Shown here: positions 12,714-26,860 of the stretch, one piece after another
Layout: each line of letters begins with the position of its first letter
How positions within the stretch are numbered: position 1 is the first letter of the stretch
NCBI RefSeq assembly: GCF_037975245.1
Contig: NC_092581.1
Coordinates: 12,739,303-12,799,302, forward strand
Origin: Apostichopus japonicus
Taxonomy: Eukaryota; Echinodermata; Holothuroidea; Aspidochirotida; Stichopodidae
Direction: 5' to 3'
Length of the DNA: 60,000 nt
Translations under genes and position numbers: made by a program
The notes under the pieces: model-generated
Databases searched by the model: none
Seen by the model: only the letters and a program-made list of their open reading frames with translations
Told to the model about the DNA's origin: nothing

Positions 12714-15700
12714 TATACAGTATGGTCCTCTTTGTGTGAGCACTATTGAGACAGTAAATCAGATTAAGATTAGCAGTTGAAGATCTTGAAATCTGTCTGT
12801 TAAACTGTACAGATGAAAAGACCATACATGTGTACAAGTAAATTAGGTGCAAAAGATACTGAGTTTGTATGGACAATACACTGCATGTACAGTACAGTGC
12901 AGTACTACCAGTGTGTCTGGCATAGCAAACCAACACCCAGTATAAAATGAAAGGAAATGAAATTATATAAGTAACCTCAGTACAAAAGGTAAACTTTCAA
13001 TCATATCTGTGTAGACTGTGTTCATCGCAATTCCCGAGCGGATTGAGTTCCATTCTCAGGGGAGGGGGAGCAGTCGTTGTGAGGACGTCAACAGTCAAAA
13101 AGTTGAGAAAGTTTACATGCAATTCTGATTCTACAGCAACAATTTGAGTTATTAGACTCTGGATTTGACAGTACGGTACAGAAAATTGTAAAGTATAGTT
13201 CTTTTATATTAGTTATATAAATGTTAAAACCTATTAATTTACTTCGTTAGAATGAACTGGTAACCTTTTAACACTGCGTGCCCTGTATGACCGGCTCCTC
13301 AGGTCAATAACCTTCCTTATTCTACCATCCCAAGTGTCAACATCGTGTGTTTTATACTGTAGTCCGGTTCTTACTCCTTAAAATACATACAAAAATCCCG
13401 GTGACAATTTAATTATGTACTGTAGTTCTAAGACAAAACAATCACAATGTTCTCAAAATCGTCTTTCACGTTGGCACAAAGATTTTCTCTTTTAAAAGGA
13501 AGTAGACAGAGTTATGCAGATTATTTTCAGAGTTTATACAGTATGAAGTAACAAATGTTGGTCTAGATGTACAGTATTCATCTGATTGTCATGGAAGTCT
13601 GCATTTGATGACATCTTGTTGTGAAATTGTGACTGAAGATAAGCTGTTACAGCCTGGGGGAGGGGATTTTAAGTTAAGGGATTCTCCTTTTCTGGCCAAA
13701 AAATATAAAAAGGATTTTAATGGGTATACGTACAGTAGAGTATATACCTGTACATGAAAATGGTTGCAGCACAGTCTGAAGGTACAGTAAAATTAGAACT
13801 GTTGTCCGGCTGTTACTAATGGCAACAGTTTTCCTTTCATGTTCTCAAAAATTGCAGTCAAGTAGAACTAGTTAACAGTAGATGGCCAAATCATTGTCAG
13901 GAAAGGTCTTCTATATTTATTCATGATAACTTTGTCGAAACTACCTTAAAAATCTGGATATTTTGTCACAATTTTGCAAATCAACATGGACGCTCACGTA
14001 AGATAGAAAGAAAAAGGACATGTCCGGGGAAATCCACTGAGACAATTGGTAACCCTACTCTGTACCAGTGTAGTATTCACCCATAAGTGGATATATATCC
14101 CTCACTGACCCTCAGTCTATTGACTACAGTAAGCGGACCATGTGTGTGGTTTCAGTCATTTGGCCGTTCGTAGGCCTTATACTTAGCTGTGGAGTCAGCG
14201 ATTCAGCCTTAATCGGGCATTCCAAAGCATTCCAAAATGTGAATTTCTCGAAAAGCAGAATAGCTACAGTAAGAAACGTTACTGTCACTTAAATTTGTCT
14301 TCTTTCTTGAACTATAACATATATCAAGACTAAAATTGTGTCTGAAGCCATCCTGTCAGTATTTTACTTTACCCCTCCCCCACCTCCGACTAACTATACT
14401 GTACCTTATAGTGTTTTTCTGAAGTACTGTGAGTATGTCGTTCTTAAATATCAAATCCATCATCATCAAAGTCGTGGACTTTTCTGACAGTTAGCAATTC
14501 TTAGTTACTGTACAGTAGCAGACTGAATTTGGGTTATTAAATGTCGGCTGGGTTTTTGCAAATTTTCTTTTTGAGATTTTGTTGTCTTGTGTGTTTAAAT
14601 GGACTCTCTGTTGGTTTATGCCTGCTTGCTTGTACCTATTTGCCACAGGAAAGCTATATTTTATATGGTACAGTATATACTGCTGCAGTGCAAATCTATA
14701 CATCTTGTAATGCTGAATGTCTGTATGCATACACTGTACACTTACTGTACTACTTAGCCCTTCATATACATGTACCACTGCACTTTGACTTTCACCTACC
14801 TGTCTATTTTCATACCACATGCTGTCCGTGTAGCAATTTTTATGGTTCATATACTCACATATCCTCCTTCCCACCCCTCCCCCCCCCACTGCTTAACACA
14901 CCCCTCCAAATCCTCATGTGCTATAAATATCATACACTTGTGATTTCACTGATCAGTTTTGTAATCATAAATATCCTGTTGACAATCAGAATTGAAGTGT
15001 TTTTATTGTTGTTTTTGTTGGAGCTTTTCTTTTAAATCAAACAAGTTTTTGAAAATATTGTACTTTTCATTTCCATTTTTTCTGATATAGAAGAGTACTG
15101 TACCTATTGAAGAATATACAGTCATGTTGAAATAAAACGGGGGGTAGCGTAAGGTGTAAAAATTCTCATATATATGCTAGAAGAACCCCAAAATGGTCAC
15201 CTTCCACCTACAGATTTACAAATGTTATGCTGTTCGCAAGCTGCAGAGTAAATACAGAAATGTATTTCTCGAGCGTCTAAATGTCAACAGAGTGGAACGC
15301 AATCATGAGGAAATGACTGTTTCAAAAATTATCAATTTCCTCCTCAAATGTTGGGAGGCAACAGTTGATTTTTTCGAAGGAAAGAGATTAACAAGCTTTA
15401 TAATCTGACCATTACAGTATCTGTAATAAACCAGTAAACCACTGTATTAAGGGTAGTGGGAATGATCTCTGGCTCGGTTAAATTATAGAGTCCAGTGTTT
15501 GATGACTAATGTACAGTAACTCTATATATACTCCGCATGGCACAAACATTTTTTGTGGCTTTCTTCGTATTAAGGCCTGACCGACTAATCACTTCACTGT
15601 ATGTCTTAGAAATTATGTATAATTTGAAATATTAATATTTTTGGAAAGATCTATCTAATAAGGAAAAAAAAATTAACTTGCAATATTTGCAAGACATTTC

Positions 15701-15942
15701 AGATAATATTGATGGTTGATGAATATCTGTATTAAGGTCCAGTATACAGTTTATACTCATCAGTCGATGATTTGTTAGAATGGCAAAAGGTGAATAGAAA
15801 ACCTAACCAGGGAATCTAAAAAAGTAACACAGGTCTGTCAGCTATACCATACAGGTAACAGGATAACAAAGCATGTACAACAGTCATTGAATCATATTGA
15901 ATTCTTAAACATAATATTTATATATATCTTTATTTTTTGCAG
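12714..15942. other. Non-coding DNA upstream of the sulfotransferase-like exon; likely intron or 5' region
   Basis: No exon was identified. A 164-codon open frame at 14541-15035 has biased Cys/Leu/Tyr content and no domain. Many ACAGTA/TACTGT copies are present until about 15.5 kb. The last 40 bases form a polypyrimidine tract (TATCTTTATTTTTTGCAG) ending at 15942, the 3' splice site of the next exon. Confidence 0.5.
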
Positions 15943-16898
15943 TGCCTGATATGGATCCCTCAGAATCTTCCACCAAGCTTGCACCTCTTAACCAGAAGAG
16001 GGTCATGCTCTGGGCCCCGCCTCGTTCCTTGTCGACAGCTTTCGAACGGTGTCTCAGCACTCTGATGGAAGAGCACAACGTCACCATCTTTCACGAACCC
16101 TTCACGACGGCATACCATCTCGGTCCCGAAAGACAGATTGAGGTCCCTATACCACCGCTGAAATTTACCGTGGAGGAATCAAAGTATACTTATTCCTGGG
16201 TGAAGAAACAAATCGAACAAGAATTCCGAGACAGTCAGGTTGTGTTCGCTAAGGATCTAGCATATTCTGTCTCTAATAAAATGGAATACCTTCCCGAGGG
16301 TTTCCAGCACACCTTCTTAATCCGTCACCCGCAGAAAGTGTTTAAATCATTCCACACGCTCCTCCACAGACCGCTGTTGCGTCTGCTACGCATCAAGCTC
16401 TCAGATATCCTCCCCCAGGGTTGGGTCTTCCAAGAGATGTACGAACTCTACGAATACGTAACAGAGACCCTGGGCCAGAACGTCGTCATCATCGATGCCG
16501 ACGACCTGGTCGAGCATCCCGAGGAGGTCCTGGAAATGTACTGCAAGCACACAGGTATCCCGTACAGTCCCAACATGACCGTCTGGGGCAAAGGGAAAGA
16601 TGACCTGAAGAGGTGGCACCTTTCCAAGCGGATGCTGTTCGTCAACACGATGGTGGGCCAGTACGACCGAGCCCTGAGTACCAGAGGGCTGGGGAAACCC
16701 ACACACCATCCTCCCCATCAGGAGGTGGAACTGAGCGGAGAATGTCAACTAGCCATCCAGCAGTCCGTCCCGTATTATCAGAAGCTCTACGAGAAGAGAA
16801 TGGTTCCGCCGTCCATAAGTGGTAAGAAAGAGGAAGACGAATGCTCGGAGGCGGACGAGGCCGAAGAGAGAGAGCAACTCATAGTCAGCGGAGTTTAA
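15943..16898 (+). CDS. Sulfotransferase-fold protein of the 'branched-chain-amino-acid aminotransferase-like' family, terminal coding exon
   Basis: The exon starts after a strong acceptor (TTTTTTGCAG, AG at 15941-15942). The first Met is at 15951, giving a 315-residue product that ends TAA at 16896-16898. Residues 18-34 (V-M-L-W-A-P-P-R-S-L-S-T-A-F-E-R-C) form a P-loop-like 5'-phosphosulfate binding loop, and R125-H-P-Q-K-V-F-K-S-F matches the 3'-phosphate binding segment of PAPS sulfotransferases. The C-terminus is rich in E, D and K (about 290-310) and probably disordered. Despite the family's database name, no PLP-aminotransferase domain is visible; the name comes from fused plant homologues. 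The substrate is unknown. A near-complete domain suggests the upstream exon is 5' UTR or only a few codons. G+C is visibly higher than in the flanks. There is no signal peptide or membrane segment, so a soluble protein is inferred. Confidence 0.85.
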
Positions 16899-19800
16899 TT
16901 AGATAAACTCTTGTAACTAATTAATATAGTCAGTGATCCAGTGTGTCCAACTGGTAGCGTTATTACGGCACTGTCTTGGAGATGATGGCATTTATTTTTG
17001 AGACAGCTGTACCATTGTTTTTCCAGTTGTGTCACCATAGCCACCACAATGGGAATGTGGAAAAATTCCTTCAGCGAGGCTACGAACTTCCACGAAATGG
17101 AAGTACTGCGTCCGTATTCCAAAACTGTCGCGGATATGCTCAAAGTGTGTCGTTAAGTCGGAAAGCAATTCTGGCATGGCTATCAATCTTTGGGGGTCAT
17201 TAGGTGACCTAGGAGGCTGGCGCTTGTGTACACTCTCTTTGAATAATCCACAACCTTTACTGCTTGCAGGCCTCCAAATTCAGGCTATTTGCTGGCAAAA
17301 TGCCTGTGGGACTATCTGCCGTTTTGTCAGTAGTTCTTATGGTGGTCCTGGGTCATTGTGTCCCAAGGGTTTCAAACCAATAGTGTGTATAATTTGGGAG
17401 TACAGGATGAAGTCCACTACGACATATTCATTACACTCTATAACAGGACTGTTTTTATCGCCTCTCTCTATCTCATATACTGTATATATACAAACAAGTA
17501 GCAAAAATTGCGCCATTTCTAAAAAAAGGAATTATAGCAAAGAAAAGGAAAAAAATATATTTTGGAAAGGATAATGCATGGAAAGTGCATTATAACTGTC
17601 CAACTGCACCTTAAAAGGTAACACTTGCCTATAGTTAGGATCTGCTAGGTAAAGTTTAGATTCAGCTAGAATGGTTTGACCAATAATCCTCCTAATGCCT
17701 TTTTTTTGGGGGGGGGGGGAAGTCATTTGAGGATGAAGAAGCAACAATAGTGGCATTTTTATTTATGCTTTTCTCACAGAAAAAAAACAGGTATATTTAA
17801 TCTTTTAGCTTGTAGTCTAATACTATAATAAGTGTGGTATTTCATACTTAGTTGAAGACATGAAGGCAGTGACACCTGTTAATGTAGGTTGAGCCTTCAC
17901 TAAGACATACAATAGTTAGTTTTGGAAATATTAATTTATACTATTTTATGACACGAAAGAAAGGAAACTGTGCAAATATTTGAGGGGTATCGAAGCCTTG
18001 TTTATATCTTCTTTGTTACGTGGATAATCTAGGTCTCTCCTGATTTTTGGGGGAAGATAAGGAACGAATCTGCAGCCTTGACAAAAGTTGACTATTCAAG
18101 TTCAGATATGAATTCAGGCAGATCAATCGCCGAAAGCAAGCAACTCTGGACCGAATCCCTCATTTTCTGAATTTTCCAAAAATTTTCGGAAATTTTCCGA
18201 ATCCATCATTTTCATTTGTGCTTGTCTAAGGTACCGTATTGTGCAGAGCGGACCACCTCATTGTGTCTGTGTCAGATGACCTGACCTGACCTGAGACTTC
18301 TACATGCATTTCCGACCAATTAGACTTCATTTGCTAGAAATTCTCAGCACTGGTTTATTTCAGAGAGGAATGTTTACTTTCTTTCAGCAGTGTTGTAGTA
18401 ACTGGCTGACTGCTTCCATTAGGTTGTACAGTACAGGTAGCTCAATATAAACCTGTGCAACCTGGATAAACCTTATCATAGAACAAGATTTTATGCTATA
18501 AATGATCGTTTTGTTCTAATTGCTTCAGTTTTTTTAGGGCTTTTTTTATCCTCCTTTCCTGTGAGCTTATGTAACAAAAAAAGCAACAAAGTTTCCTTTT
18601 TTTGGGGTGTTTATTTATTGCTGATTTTATACACTGTTATTTACAATGGTAACTATGGCAACATCTCTTACAATTTGTGCTACTGCTATGTGTTCTGTAT
18701 GACAAACTTGGGTAAAATGTTTCATCTTAGAACCAACTAGTCTTTTCTTTTGCATTTTTTTTTTTTTATTGGAGTGGAATGGGAGAGAGAATGGGGGAGG
18801 GGGGGGGGGGTTGGGTTGGGTTGGTTGATCAGGGACTTTTGGTTTATTTATTAGTTTTAGTGTCTTCATTTTTGGCAGTGTAGTGTAGTTGAATGATATT
18901 GCACAGAACACTGTATTCCCATATCTGTGCAGTTTATGAGAAACTGTAGTATCTGTACACAGACCATTCCAGTTCAAATGCGAAATTGAGTTATATTGTT
19001 TAGGATTTGTACAAAAAAAATATGAAAGTTTCTATGCGGATAGGGTTACATATGCCAAAGATCGATCGAACAGGTTTTTTTCTTATTCCGGTTATAAGGG
19101 TATTACTGCTATTTTCCAAAGCATGAACAATTGCTTTCGTGTTCCTTGTGACATTTCCATTATTTTTGCGTTCTTGAAATGATTATGGTGAAGGAAGCTT
19201 TAGTGATTTCAAGCAAGAGAGTGGTGGGGTGGGGGTGGGGTGGGGGTTACCTGGCCGGGTGAAAGCAAGTTCGCCGGAAAGGGAAGATGGATTAAACTCA
19301 GTATTGAATTGGAAAGCGATGTAGAATTTGTAAGCTAGTTATATGTGACATGTAAAATGCATCATTCCAGCTTCTTGAAATTGAGTTGGAGAGGTATGGA
19401 TCGTATACAAGCGAGTACATATTTTGGGTATATAAATATTAGTTTACAAGAAATGAAATATTTCAATTCAGATGCGATCGTAAAGTTGCAGTTAATGAAC
19501 AATCTTCAGGGACCAAGACGGAAAAAGACAAAACAAATATTGAGATGTTGATGATTACAGTAGTGACTTTAAGAAGTCATTCGTTTTCCTCATTTTGTCA
19601 GGTTTGTAAAAGTTTTTTTTTGTAAACCATCAGTCTTAACTGGACTCTTTATTTGGAAATCCAACCTGTGAATGCTACTTTAAGTCAATTTTTTTTTAGT
19701 CGGAATCATTTCCTTTTTCGTCCTTTTCACTTTGACACTGTCATAGATGTAGTTTAAGCCACCTTGATATTTACTCATTCAGTAAATAGTTTACTTTTGT

Positions 19801-21938
19801 TAACATCTTGTCTCTCTGGTGTTGGGGGGGGGGGGGAAGGGGGGTATGGTAGATCTTATGTGCATTGATCTATCTATAACATTGCTGACTGCACTATCTA
19901 GCTGATATTAGAGGCCTTGAGAGCTTGTGCAAGTATTCTATTTGAAGTTGGCATACTGTGATGAATGTTCATAGATAAGAAGAAAATTAAAGGTGTGTTT
20001 ATAATTTTGGTTGGCAGTATTTTTGGTTGGTATTTTCATATTAAATGTCACTTTTTGTGGTACCTGTACCAACTACTGATATAACGTTGTATTTATTTAT
20101 GTGTAGTCTGCAAAGCAAAGAACAAGGAAAGGGGGAGGGGAGGGGGGGGTTGATGCAAAATTCTAAACATTGAGCGATGCTTGTTCGTATTTTGAATGTG
20201 TGGTTTGAAATGGAATGAAGCAACAGAACATTCTACTTGGTTAGCCAGCACTATGACATCACGATGAAGCTATGCACTTCATTATTTTGAATTAAAACAA
20301 TAATTTCATTCATAACATTTACCATTTTTCTACCTTTTTTTTTTCCTTTTTAATTCAGTCCATGTGTCTGTCTGGTAAAAAGTAACCAAGTCATGTTGGT
20401 TCAAGATTATTGAAAGAAATGTTTTGTTTCGGTGCTTTTTCTTCTTGATAAATCCTGAAAATTTTGCTTTGAGAAATATATATAACTGGTTCAAGGTAGT
20501 TTTGTTGAAAAAGGTGCAATGTTACAGCTTCATTGAATAACTTTGCAATGAGTATGGAAATTTTTCAAGTAAAATTTACAAATTGTTAAGGTTTTTTTGT
20601 CGGGTCAAAATGGGTTCTTGAGGTATCCAGCATTAAAATTTATTTTCTTCTTTGTATTTGGTGCTATATGTTCATTAGTTAATAGATTGAAAAGCCATTA
20701 GATGCCTATATGTTTTTCACTGCAACTTGTGTAAGATAGTGTTAAAGTTAGAGTTAAGTTAAAGTTAGAGTTAAAAGATAGATTAAATCTTAAACTTTTT
20801 TTATACCTAAACGGCGTTCCATAATAATACTAGTTGAATTCTGAAATAATACTACGTGATTACAATATGATGAATTTCATTGGGCATTAGAAAAGAGTTC
20901 AAACCGTATTTAGTCCCCATGGAATGATTCAAATAGTATCAAAGATCGTAATGACTTCCATGGAGACAAATGTTAAAAAAGTTTATAGAAATTGAGGAAA
21001 GGAAAACAAAAATTGAAAATTGAAATATGATGACGTCAAAACTGACTGATAAATAAATTTTGAGAGAGAAATTAACATGATCCATCTTTGGTTGTAATTT
21101 TTAGTATTTTCTCCATTTCTTGTTCTCTTCAACACTTTTTATGAAAAATTGTACAAGTGAATGATAATGCTTGCAAATACAAGCCGGTGCGATACGCGTC
21201 CTGTTAGCTGCTTTGGTACGGTAACAGTTAAAAATATACTACAGGGCCACGTCATGATAATGGCACAAATCCAAGTCTGATGTGAGGGGCAGGTAGTAGG
21301 GGGTACAGCCCAGGGGTCAATTCGTGGACCTACGGTTTCTGCACACCAGAGATATTCATACGCCCCAGTAATGTATCTTGACTTTATGAAGACTTAAAAA
21401 CAACCAAAAGTTGGGGTGGGCGAGAGGGGAATTTGACTTTCCAGATATCTGCACCTTTTATTTTACCGAAAATGTTGATTCGTTTACAAATGTTCAGAAA
21501 TGGTGAAAAAATTAATTTCCACGTGGGGAAATAGGGATTTGACGTTTCTCCATGTTATAGGCTACGTATCATTGCAATGAGAACTTAAACAAGGTCTCAA
21601 AAATAGTTTAATAGCGCCACCTAATATTCTAGTGTCTCTCTCTCTATTCATGCCTTCGTTTTTTTCTTATTTCCTGTAAATACTAAACTTACGATTTGAG
21701 CATAATCTGCATATATTAGAATGCTTCATTAATCAGTAATAACTGTCTGTTCGCTGTCAAATAACTACAGGAAACCATAGGGCACTTAATTGCTGAATAT
21801 GATTTTGAATTGGGTCTCTGAATCTGCCAAACGGAGCTTAAGACCTCCTCAACTGTCTTAGACATCAAAATTATTTCGTTTCATGTAGGACTTTGTTATC
21901 AACATCCTGGGGGGTTTTATAACACGAATGATGATATA
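16899..21938. other. 3' UTR and/or intergenic DNA
   Basis: No further exon is supported. G-runs occur at about 17709-17719, 18799-18810 (followed by GGGTTGGGTTGG, a G-quadruplex candidate), 19824-19834 and 20143-20149. A 17-bp unit (GTTAAAGTTAGAGTTAA) is repeated in tandem near 20740-20775. ACAGTA/TACTGT copies become sparse here. Confidence 0.5.
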
Positions 21939-21946
21939 TTGTAAGC

Positions 21947-22096
21947 CAGTGGCGTGCAGAGGATTTCCAAAGATGACCGATTAATTAAGGCAGGATCCTG
22001 AACTTTTGTGATAGGTCATAAAAGCTGACTCCTATGGAGGTGGGGGCGGGGGGGTGGAAGTTGGCACCTTTCCCTCCCCCTTTGCGCACGACACTG
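21947..22096. mobile_element. 150-bp hAT-like MITE
   Basis: The left end CAGTGGCGTGCAGAGG pairs with the complement of the right end (CAGTGTCGTGCGCAAAGG). It is flanked by an 8-bp duplication matching 7 of 8 bases: TTGTAAGC at 21939-21946 and TCGTAAGC at 22097-22104. An 8-bp duplication and CAG termini are typical of the hAT superfamily. The element is too small to encode a transposase. Confidence 0.75.
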
Positions 22097-22104
22097 TCGT
22101 AAGC

Positions 22105-22753
22105 CACAGTGCGTCTAGCTTTATAAGTGACACAAGATAGAGCTTCCGCACCAAAACTAAGCTTAATCTCTACTCACGACAGCAAACCGCTTACATTAAT
22201 TAAACAATAACCGTGTGATTCTGACGGTGTTACATCCAAAGAAGCTCAACGACTGTTTATTATTGCTGTATTAAGTCTCCTCCAAAACATGCCACAGGAG
22301 AAAAAAATCACCAAGAAATCGTTTCCCTGACTTATATTTTACATCAACTTAGCTGTGTAGTAATGAATGGCTTACGGTATAGCATACTCTCAACAATCTT
22401 TCCGGATTTTAATTTCTGATGTTCGTGTTCCGGAAACGAAATAGATGGCGCTATTTAAAAACAAACAGCAAAAAAAGAGTTTTATCTCAACTGAAAACAT
22501 TTGATAGATAACCAACGTAAAGATGTAAAGAAGGGTGTTATTTAAAAACTAAAAAAAAAATCCTTAACCATATCAAAAGTACCTTGACAGCTAAAAGAAA
22601 AAGGCAACGTTTCCAAAAAGTAGAAACAGACGAGAGAAAAATATAAAACAATATGGACCGAAAACAGACTGCTGTGGTAAAATTGATAAGAAAATATTCA
22701 AAGGATGTTTATTGCTACACTAGTTTACTCATAGTCACCTATCAGTAAATAGG
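22105..22753. other. Non-coding DNA
   Basis: AT-rich stretch with no exon or repeat structure that I could support. Confidence 0.5.
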
Positions 22754-22789
22754 CTACTACTACTACTTCTACTACTACTGCTACTACTT

Positions 22790-22849
<60 letters not shown>

Positions 22850-22881
22850 ATATTACTACTACTGCTACTACTACTACTACC
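22754..22881. repeat. (TAC)n trinucleotide microsatellite
   Basis: About 40 units of CTA/TAC with a few interruptions (TTCTAC, TGCTAC, TAATAT). It creates an artificial poly-Ser frame on the minus strand. Confidence 0.95.
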
Positions 22882-23149
22882 ACAACCATATACACTGAAG
22901 TACCTTCCCTCTACAACCACGTAGTAAATTTGTAAAATAAACTTTGTTTTACTTCAGGTGAAAATGAACAACTATTACAACAAGCCTTTACATAAGTTTG
23001 GGAAGATTTCGGTAAGCGCATATATACTGTTTTGTCGATTTCTAAGATCTGTGGACGGTTTCTTTGATGTCTTGAATCGGTTACGTTACAAAATACTAGA
23101 ACAGGCAGACAAATTACAATATCTAGTTCATGGAGCCAATTCTGACACC

Positions 23150-23690
23150 AAAAATGGCATTTTCGTTCAATTGGGAACGATTATGAATACAATTATGTCT
23201 GATATATAAAGAGAAGAGCGTTACAGCCCCATTAACATAATTTTGTGAGGAATAGAAAAAGTCGAGATTTTGACCACAATTTAAGAAATGGTTAGTGATA
23301 TGAATGAAATGGAAAATGATAAAAAATGATAAGCCTTACAAAATTTTCAAGGTACAAATGAAACTTTTCAAATATCTTTTAGGATGCTCATTCTCGTATT
23401 CCAAAGCTCATGTATGGATAAACTTCAACATTAAAGAGGAGTTCCTCGGAATTTTGAGCTATATTTAGCGTTATTAATAATAGTAAAACAATCAATGAAA
23501 TAAAAGAAAAAATGGTATTTTCTTTCAAATGGGAACGATTATGAACACAATTATGTCTGATATATGAAGAAAAGAGCGCCATACCTCATTTATATAATTT
23601 TGGGAAGAATAAATAAATTCGCGATTTTGGCCTAAAATTTGAAAAAAATTATAAGGTTATGTATAGCCTTACAAAATTATCAAATTTGAG
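23150..23690. repeat. Diverged tandem duplication, about 350-bp period
   Basis: The segment beginning GGGAACGATTATGAA near 23176 recurs near 23530. In both copies it is followed by ATTATGTCTGATATAT, a GAAGAGCG motif and, further on, a GCCTTACAAAATT motif (about 23333 and 23667). Copies are clearly diverged. No coding function is evident. Confidence 0.7.
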
Positions 23691-24031
23691 CAGCATTTTC
23701 CTTGCTAAATTGGTAATGAATCGTAAACATTCCTAAGGCCATAAAAGTCCATTTTTACTTCAATGTTGCATCTAAGAAAATGGCCTATAATAGTCCGTAT
23801 ATTAGACCTCATAGTCCAGTCAACTGTATTGATGAGGCCCATATATTAAAGACACTTTTTACCATTGCAAACTATAACATAAAATAAACACAACCTGGAC
23901 TGTGTTAAACGGTCTTTGGAACATAATAAAATTAATTTGTGTCTAACTTCATTACTTGGCGATACGGTACCGTATGCCACCACAGGAGACCATGTTTCAG
24001 CACGCAGTTTGCACAAAGCGCTTTATATTGA

Positions 24032-24034
<3 letters not shown>

Positions 24035-24090
<56 letters not shown>
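24035..24090. repeat. (TA)n microsatellite
   Basis: Pure TA repeat abutting the tail of a minus-strand tRNA-like repeat. Confidence 0.95.
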
Positions 24091-24377
<287 letters not shown>

Positions 24378-24855
24378 GCAGTATGAATGTTGCGTTTCTA
24401 TCAGATGAAAATGTAGGTACCGTTTGTACTGTCAGTACGAGTGCTTTGAATCATGAGATGGGAGGCCAGTATATAGTAGTATCAGCGTTAGAAAATTGTC
24501 CCAACTGGCTGCTTTCAAACATAAACTCTGACTCGGGCTTACACTTTCCTATAGATGACATTAGTTGGTTGTCTAAGTTAGTTCGGGGGAAAACGACCTT
24601 AACTTCAGTTCTTATCTATTAGCTGTTTGAAATTGTCATGCTATTATTGGTTTGTGAACAGTCAGTAGCGGCCCTATATCGGAATAACTGCATCCCTCGT
24701 TTTGCGGTCATTTTCTCTACAATCATCCATCAATATTGAAAATCCCAATGTAAGTTATAGTGAAGAGCGCCACCTGCAGGTATTCTAAGGCGCGCCATTT
24801 ACGTTCCTTGATGTAAATTTCTTTCTTTGACAAAATTGTTATGTTATGCTAATAT

Positions 24856-25076
24856 GTCATCAAAACAGAACTAGTATTGTTCGATACAGGCGACAAACGC
24901 CTACAGTGGAATTACGACCTTCCTTAACGGTTTCGAACCTCTGGACATACAATCAGCGTCCATAGCCTAGTGGTTAGGGTGTCCTCATATAAAGGGGGAG
25001 GGGTCGAATCCCGGTGGAGGTTGGAAGTTTTTTCACTGTTCTGGATTTCCCAACTTATTACGTTTTCAATTATATA
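24856..25076 (+). repeat. tRNA-like repeat copy B
   Basis: A leader of about 100 bp (24856-24955, with TTACGACCTTCCTTAACGG and TTTCGAACCTCTGGACATAC) precedes a tRNA-like unit at 24956-25021. The B box region has a small deletion. The tail (GTTTTTTCACTGTTCTGG) ends in ATTATATATATT. The leader is shared with copy C, so the tRNA-like unit sits inside a larger repeat. Confidence 0.8.
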
Positions 25077-25157
25077 TATTCATTTGCCTTTGTTGTTTAC
25101 TGCCATTTCATTATCATAAAGTCTGTTTAAATTATCTTTTTCGAGATCCGGCTTTAG

Positions 25158-26426
<1,269 letters not shown>

Positions 26427-26427
26427 T

Positions 26428-26467
26428 GGCCTGACGTTTCGATCCTAGAAGGATCTTCTTCAGAGGC
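26428..26467 (-). ncRNA. Hammerhead-ribozyme-like motif
   Basis: Read on the minus strand, the order is: stem I strand GCCT, core CTGAAGA (fits CUGANGA), one extra A, stem II GATCC-TTCTA-GGATC, core GAA, then A-C and G-U (a two-pair stem III with no loop), the cleavage-type GTC, and the stem I strand AGGC. Hammerheads with a minimal stem III are known from Penelope-like elements and retrozymes. The extra A and absent stem III loop mean activity as a monomer is doubtful. It sits beside a 138-bp tandem repeat. The ribozyme call is inference. Confidence 0.45.
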
Positions 26468-26480
26468 TAAATGACGTCAT

Positions 26481-26790
26481 TGCTCTCATGGGACCACCAG
26501 TATCACATGTTGTTTTCTAGCGCTCTGATTGGAAGAAATCGACATATGTAGAATTAATTTGATATATGTTGAATTACATTGACATATGTCGAATTCAATT
26601 GACAAACGTCGGTTTCTCGTGCTCTCATTGGACGACCAGTGTCACATGTTGTTTTCTAGCGCTCTGATTGGAAGAAATCGACTCATGTTGAATCAATTTG
26701 ATATATGTTGAATTACATTGACATATGTCGAATTCAATTCACATATGTCGGTTTTCGTGCTCTCATTGGACGATCATTGTCACGTGTTAT
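26481..26790. repeat. 138-139-bp tandem repeat, about 2.2 copies
   Basis: Units start TGCTCTCATGGGACCACC (26481), TGCTCTCATTGGACGACC (26620) and TGCTCTCATTGGACGATC (26758, partial). Each full unit carries sub-repeats of ATATGTYGAATT-like sequence, such as GACATATGTCGAATTCAATT, giving a second, shorter periodicity. Confidence 0.9.
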
Positions 26791-26860
26791 TTTCTTGTGC
26801 CCTGTTTGAAAGAATACTGTATCAATATGGACTGATGCAGCTGATTCACACAGACATTAA

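Noticed and set aside
14541-15035. 164-codon plus-strand frame
   Set aside because: Biased composition, no domain, overlapping open frame on the other strand, and no splice or promoter support.
16401-16748. Minus-strand and alternate-frame ORFs over the sulfotransferase-like exon
   Set aside because: Shadow frames of a GC-rich coding exon.
22735-22920. Poly-Ser frame on the minus strand
   Set aside because: Produced by the (TAC)n microsatellite.
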